NCBI GenBank assembly: GCA_018819665.1 | Contig: JAHJOY010000318.1 | Location: 1-9,025, forward strand | Direction of reading: 5' to 3' | Source: a bacterium | GTDB lineage: Bacteria; Atribacterota; Phoenicimicrobiia; Phoenicimicrobiales; Phoenicimicrobiaceae | Length of the DNA: 9,025 bases | Translations under genes and position numbers: made by a program | In this document: positions 5,996 through 9,025 of the stretch, one piece after another | Layout of the letters: each line of letters opens with the position of its first letter | Position numbering within the stretch: position 1 is the first letter of the stretch | Notes under the pieces: generated by a model | The model's input: only the letters and a program-made list of their open reading frames with translations | The model's database searches: none | Told to the model about the DNA's origin: nothing

Positions 5996-6092
5996 AGAAT
6001 TGGATAGGCATAATTCATCGTATCCCTACTCTATTAAATATTCTGGCTCCTGAATTCTATTTTATCTGCGAGACACTATTCACGAGAACTGA

Positions 6093-6132
6093 AATTGGGT
6101 AATTGGTTAATTGGTGAATTGGCAAATTGAAT
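6093..6132 (-). repeat. Octamer array, five units, directly after nadB
   Basis: On the plus strand the units read AATTGGGT (6093), AATTGGTT (6101), AATTGGTG (6109), AATTGGCA (6117) and AATTGAAT (6125). In the sense of nadB this is a CCAATT array starting one base after the stop codon, matching the layout after coaX. The spacer between the octamer arrays (5961-6092) holds the palindrome at 5978 and weak heptamer-like DNA from about 6036. Confidence 0.8.
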
Positions 6133-6133
6133 G

Positions 6134-7720
6134 TCAATATACAATATGTTTCTTCCAGTTTATATCATCTCTATCGGGAAAATCCTTGCGGTAATGTACT
6201 CCCCGGCTTTCTTCACGCTGTAAAGCTGAATTAGTAATCAGGTCAGCTAAGATAATAAGATTAGCTAATTCAAAATCCTCAGTAGTTTTAAGTTCTGATT
6301 TGAATATAAATTTCCATTCGCTAATTTTTTGTCTTGCCTTCTTTAAATCAGAGGAATTTCGAATGATTCCTACTTTATCCCACATAAGTTTTTGTAGTTC
6401 TTTTTTTATTTGTTTCGGGTCGAATTCTCGAATTTTTTTTCGTGGAATATTATAAGAAATATTTATTTCTTCGTCTATTTTTTGAGAAAAAAGTGATTTG
6501 TTTTCTTTAATGTTCTGGGCGATTCTATTACCAAAAACCAGCCCCTCTAAAAGTGAGTTGCTGGCCAAGCGATTGGCACCATGAACTCCTGTTGAAGTAC
6601 ATTCTCCGCAGGAATAAAGATTAGTTAAGTTGGTTTGTCCCCAGGTATCGGTTTTTATGCCTCCAATAGTATAGTGAGCTGCAGGAGCTACCGGGATATA
6701 TTTTTTTTCCGGATCGATATTTAAGTCCAAACAATTTTTATAGATAGTGGGGAAGCGTTGGGAAAATTTATTTTTTATTTTAGTGGCATCCAATAAAACG
6801 TAATCATTTTTAGTTTTTTTCATCTGGTCAAAAATGGCTCGGGCAACTATATCTCTAGGAGCTAATTCAGCAAGAGAGTGATAAGATTGCATAAATGGCT
6901 CGCCTTTAATATTTTTTAGAATAGCACCTTCACCGCGAACTGCTTCAGAAATAAGAAATTTGGGACTTCCTTGGTGATAGAGAGCAGTAGGATGAAATTG
7001 AATGAATTCTAAATCTGTTACTTTTGCTCCTCCCCTATAGGCCATAGCAATTCCATCTCCTGTAGCTACCTTAGGATTAGTGGTATTGGAAAAAAGTTGC
7101 CCCGCTCCGCCGCTGGCTAAAATAGTTGCAGTTGCCAAATAGGCGATAATTTCATTGGTATTGCTATCTAAAGCAAGTAGGCCGTAACAAGTATTATGTT
7201 CGGTTATAATATCTATTACTAAAATGTTCTCTTTAATTTTTATTTTATTTTCATTAATTACTTTTTCAGAAAGAGACCTCTCAATTTCTGCTCCGGTAGC
7301 ATCCCCATGGGCACGCAAAATTCGAGGCCTTTGATGAGCTGCTTCTAAAGCAGTTTTATATTTACCTTCAACTTTATCAAACTTGGTTCCTAATTCTATT
7401 AACTCTTCAACACATTTCGGCCCCTCTGTCACTAAAACTTCTACAGCTTCGGGGTCGCAAAAATTTGCACCGGCTTTTAGGGTATCTTCCATGTGTAAGT
7501 GGGGTGAATCCTTATCTCCTAAAGCTACCGCTATACCTCCCTGAGCATATTCCGTACTGCTTTCTTTTAATTTACTTTTAGTAAGTAGAACAACTTCTCC
7601 TTTATCGTAAATTTTAAGTGAAGTATATAGGCCAGCTATTCCGGAGCCTACAATCAAAAAATCTGTATAAATTTTTTTAACTTTGGATAGATCAAAATTA
7701 ATTAAATAACGTGGGAACAT
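6134..7720 (-). CDS. nadB: L-aspartate oxidase
   Basis: NadB is the FAD enzyme that oxidises aspartate to iminoaspartate for quinolinate synthase; in anaerobes fumarate can replace oxygen as acceptor. The 528-residue length is normal. Motifs: the dinucleotide-binding GSGIAG (25-30), EYAQGGIAVAL (57-67), EFIQFHPTAL (238-247), EAVRGEGA (259-266) and LAPRDIVARAI (286-296) of the succinate dehydrogenase/fumarate reductase flavoprotein family, AAHYTIGGI (347-355), GVHGANRLASNSLLEG (378-393), and the C-terminal ESRGVHYRKDFP (504-515). The EAVRGEGA/PRD set and lack of a covalent-FAD region favour NadB over SdhA/FrdA, and the nadA and nadC neighbours settle it. The N-terminus MFPRYLINFDL matches NadB proteins that begin a few residues before the flavin fold, and GGAAGGA lies about ten bases upstream. 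A spacer of 332 bp separates it from nadA. Confidence 0.96.
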   Translation of the reverse strand: MFPRYLINFDLSKVKKIYTDFLIVGSGIAGLYTSLKIYDKGEVVLLTKSKLKESSTEYAQGGIAVALGDKDSPHLHMEDTLKAGANFCDPEAVEVLVTEGPKCVEELIELGTKFDKVEGKYKTALEAAHQRPRILRAHGDATGAEIERSLSEKVINENKIKIKENILVIDIITEHNTCYGLLALDSNTNEIIAYLATATILASGGAGQLFSNTTNPKVATGDGIAMAYRGGAKVTDLEFIQFHPTALYHQGSPKFLISEAVRGEGAILKNIKGEPFMQSYHSLAELAPRDIVARAIFDQMKKTKNDYVLLDATKIKNKFSQRFPTIYKNCLDLNIDPEKKYIPVAPAAHYTIGGIKTDTWGQTNLTNLYSCGECTSTGVHGANRLASNSLLEGLVFGNRIAQNIKENKSLFSQKIDEEINISYNIPRKKIREFDPKQIKKELQKLMWDKVGIIRNSSDLKKARQKISEWKFIFKSELKTTEDFELANLIILADLITNSALQREESRGVHYRKDFPDRDDINWKKHIVY

Positions 7721-8052
7721 TTTAAAATAATCCTTCCGAAAAGATTTTAATATGATGAAATATTTAAATTGTTGAGCAACTATGCCAGTAAAATTAAAAA
7801 TTTAAAGCGAAAAACTAAAAACCATAATTCAAAACTTAAAACTTTTTTAATATAGCATATAACTAATAGCGTATAGAGTGATTAGTAATAAGTAATAACT
7901 TAATAGTTTCAAGTTACAATTTGCAAGTTTTTTCAATTTTGAATTTTAAGTTATAGTTTTGCGCTTTGCGCTTTGCGTTTTTCGCTGTAATACAAGATTC
8001 TATTCGCTAGATATTAAATACTATTTAACCAACTAGCTAAGCAACTAATTGA
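7721..8052. repeat. nadA-nadB spacer with ~250-bp drifting heptamer tract
   Basis: The first 80 bases (7721-7803) hold the nadB Shine-Dalgarno site and AT-rich DNA with no convincing promoter. From 7804 to about 8055 the sequence can be read in one unbroken seven-base phase, and neighbouring units are related: AAAACTA (7811) and AAAACCA (7818); TAACTAA (7860) and TAGCGTA (7867); ATTAGTA (7881) and ATAAGTA (7888); TTTTCAA (7930) and TTTTGAA (7937); TTTGCGC (7958, 7965) and TTTGCGT (7972). By hand count, about 111 of 175 positions agree between adjacent units in 7804-7985, twice the chance level. Similarity weakens after 7986, and the tract runs into the nadA stop codon. No gene, RNA or terminator is evident. 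Confidence 0.7.
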
Positions 8053-8985
8053 CTAACTAATTTCTATCATTCGATTTAATGCTTTTAGAGATTTTATTCT
8101 TATATCCTCTGGTACTGTGATTCGGGGTTCTAAGTTTTGCAGAGAATAGAGAACTTTTTCTAAAGTAATAAGTTTCATATCTTTACAAATCATTTTTTTA
8201 GAGGCAGGGAAAAATTGTTTGTCCGGATTATTCTTTTTTAAAGGATGAAATATTCCCAGTTCTGTACCAATAATATATTCTTTAGCCGGATTATTACTGG
8301 CAAATTCAATAATTCCTCTGGTACTGCCGATATAGTCAGCCAGATTACATACTTCCGGGCGGCATTCAGGGTGAACTAAGAGCACAGCTTGAGGGTGGAG
8401 TTTTTTGACTTTTATGACATCTTCTTTAGTTAAAATATTATGGACCGGACAATAACCTTGCCAGGGGATGATATTTCGTCTTGCTTTTCGGGCAGTAAAG
8501 TCAGCTAAATTCATATCGGGAAGAAATAAAATTTCTTTTTCAGCAGGAATTGACCGAGCAATTTGAACAGCATTAGCAGAAGTGCAACAGTAATCGCTTA
8601 AAGATTTTACAACTGCTGATGAATTCACATAAGAAACCACTACTGCCTCAGGTAGTTCTTTTATTTTACTTTTTACTTTCTCAGCTGGTGCCATATCAGC
8701 CAGAGGGCATCCAGCCTTAATTTCAGGAAGTAGAACAATTTTTTCTGGAGAGAGAATAGATGCAGTTTCGGCCATAAACTGAACTCCACAAAATACGATA
8801 ACTTTTGCTTGAGTCTTAGCTGCTTGCTGGCTGAGGAAGAGCGAATCACCTGTAAAATCGGCAATATCTTGAATTTCACCGGGTTGATAAACATGAGCTA
8901 AAATTACTGCTTCTCTCTTTTTCTTCCAGGCCAATATCTCTTTAACTAAATTTTTTTTCGGGGGGTTATCAGTTGTATTATTCAT
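8053..8985 (-). CDS. nadA: Quinolinate synthase
   Basis: NadA condenses iminoaspartate with dihydroxyacetone phosphate to quinolinate using an oxygen-sensitive 4Fe-4S cluster. The 310-residue protein has the three cluster cysteines at Cys93 (KAGCPLAD), Cys179 (GYCPVH) and Cys267 (MICKDMK), with the 86- and 88-residue spacing usual for the family. Other motifs: AHVYQPGEIQDIADFTGDS (30-48, with the conserved Tyr33), FCGVQFMAETA (65-75), YVNSSA (119-124), PDMNLA (156-161) and VHPECRPEV (204-212). The third residue of AHVYQ is Val where Asn or Tyr is common. Extra cysteines at 66, 133, 134, 208 and 213 are not cluster ligands in known structures. AGGAG five bases before the ATG supports the start. 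It heads the nadA-nadB-nadC series; its promoter would lie in the 40 AT-rich bases at the window edge or beyond. The final residues and stop codon fall in TTAGTTAG-like repeat DNA. Confidence 0.96.
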   Translation of the reverse strand: MNNTTDNPPKKNLVKEILAWKKKREAVILAHVYQPGEIQDIADFTGDSLFLSQQAAKTQAKVIVFCGVQFMAETASILSPEKIVLLPEIKAGCPLADMAPAEKVKSKIKELPEAVVVSYVNSSAVVKSLSDYCCTSANAVQIARSIPAEKEILFLPDMNLADFTARKARRNIIPWQGYCPVHNILTKEDVIKVKKLHPQAVLLVHPECRPEVCNLADYIGSTRGIIEFASNNPAKEYIIGTELGIFHPLKKNNPDKQFFPASKKMICKDMKLITLEKVLYSLQNLEPRITVPEDIRIKSLKALNRMIEIS

Positions 8986-9025
8986 TTTTACTCCTAATTA
9001 ATACAATATAAATTTTTTAATAAAC

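Noticed and set aside
7741..7800. Promoter for nadB in the AT-rich upstream DNA
   Set aside because: Candidate -35 (TTGCTC) and -10 (TATTAA) boxes on the minus strand are about 21 bp apart and weak, so no promoter is claimed.

Overview
This AT-rich 9 kb window reads as ordinary bacterial chromosome. Genes have strong Shine-Dalgarno sites. Two blocks face each other: a plus-strand block (about 1-4804) and a minus-strand block (about 8985-5035). No mobile element, phage gene, tRNA, rRNA or CRISPR array is visible. A sigma54-dependent regulator (so rpoN must exist elsewhere), a group II-type ECF vitamin transporter subunit, a type III pantothenate kinase and the aspartate route to NAD together suggest an anaerobic Clostridia-like bacterium or an AT-rich candidate phylum such as Atribacterota. 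That placement is a guess; the window has no phylogenetic marker.

Plus strand: the last codons of an unidentified gene (to 49) are followed by a membrane PAS histidine kinase (52-1737) and its NtrC-family response regulator (1740-3068), both starting with TTG. A perfect 53-bp palindrome overlaps the regulator's stop codon and probably terminates the unit. Next comes a near-consensus housekeeping promoter (TTGACA, 17 bp, TACACT) and a ~115-nt leader whose 3' end can fold into two mutually exclusive hairpins, one covering the Shine-Dalgarno site. The leader precedes an ECF S component (3273-3800), probably for pantothenate because type III pantothenate kinase coaX (4037-4804) follows it. A canonical terminator (3808-3847) and a GC-rich palindromic repeat (3946-4001) separate the two genes.

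Minus strand: nadA (8985-8053), nadB (7720-6134) and nadC (5898-5035) lie in pathway order and cover aspartate to nicotinate mononucleotide. With the coenzyme A genes, the region is a small cofactor neighbourhood.

The most unusual content is between the genes. From coaX to nadA every spacer consists largely of degenerate tandem repeats: 8-bp CCAATTNN arrays and 7-bp arrays whose unit changes gradually from copy to copy. The longest heptamer tract runs in one phase for about 250 bp between nadB and nadA. Arrays start at, or contain, the stop codons of all four neighbouring genes. The best candidates for something undescribed are these drifting arrays and the switch-like leader upstream of the transporter gene.
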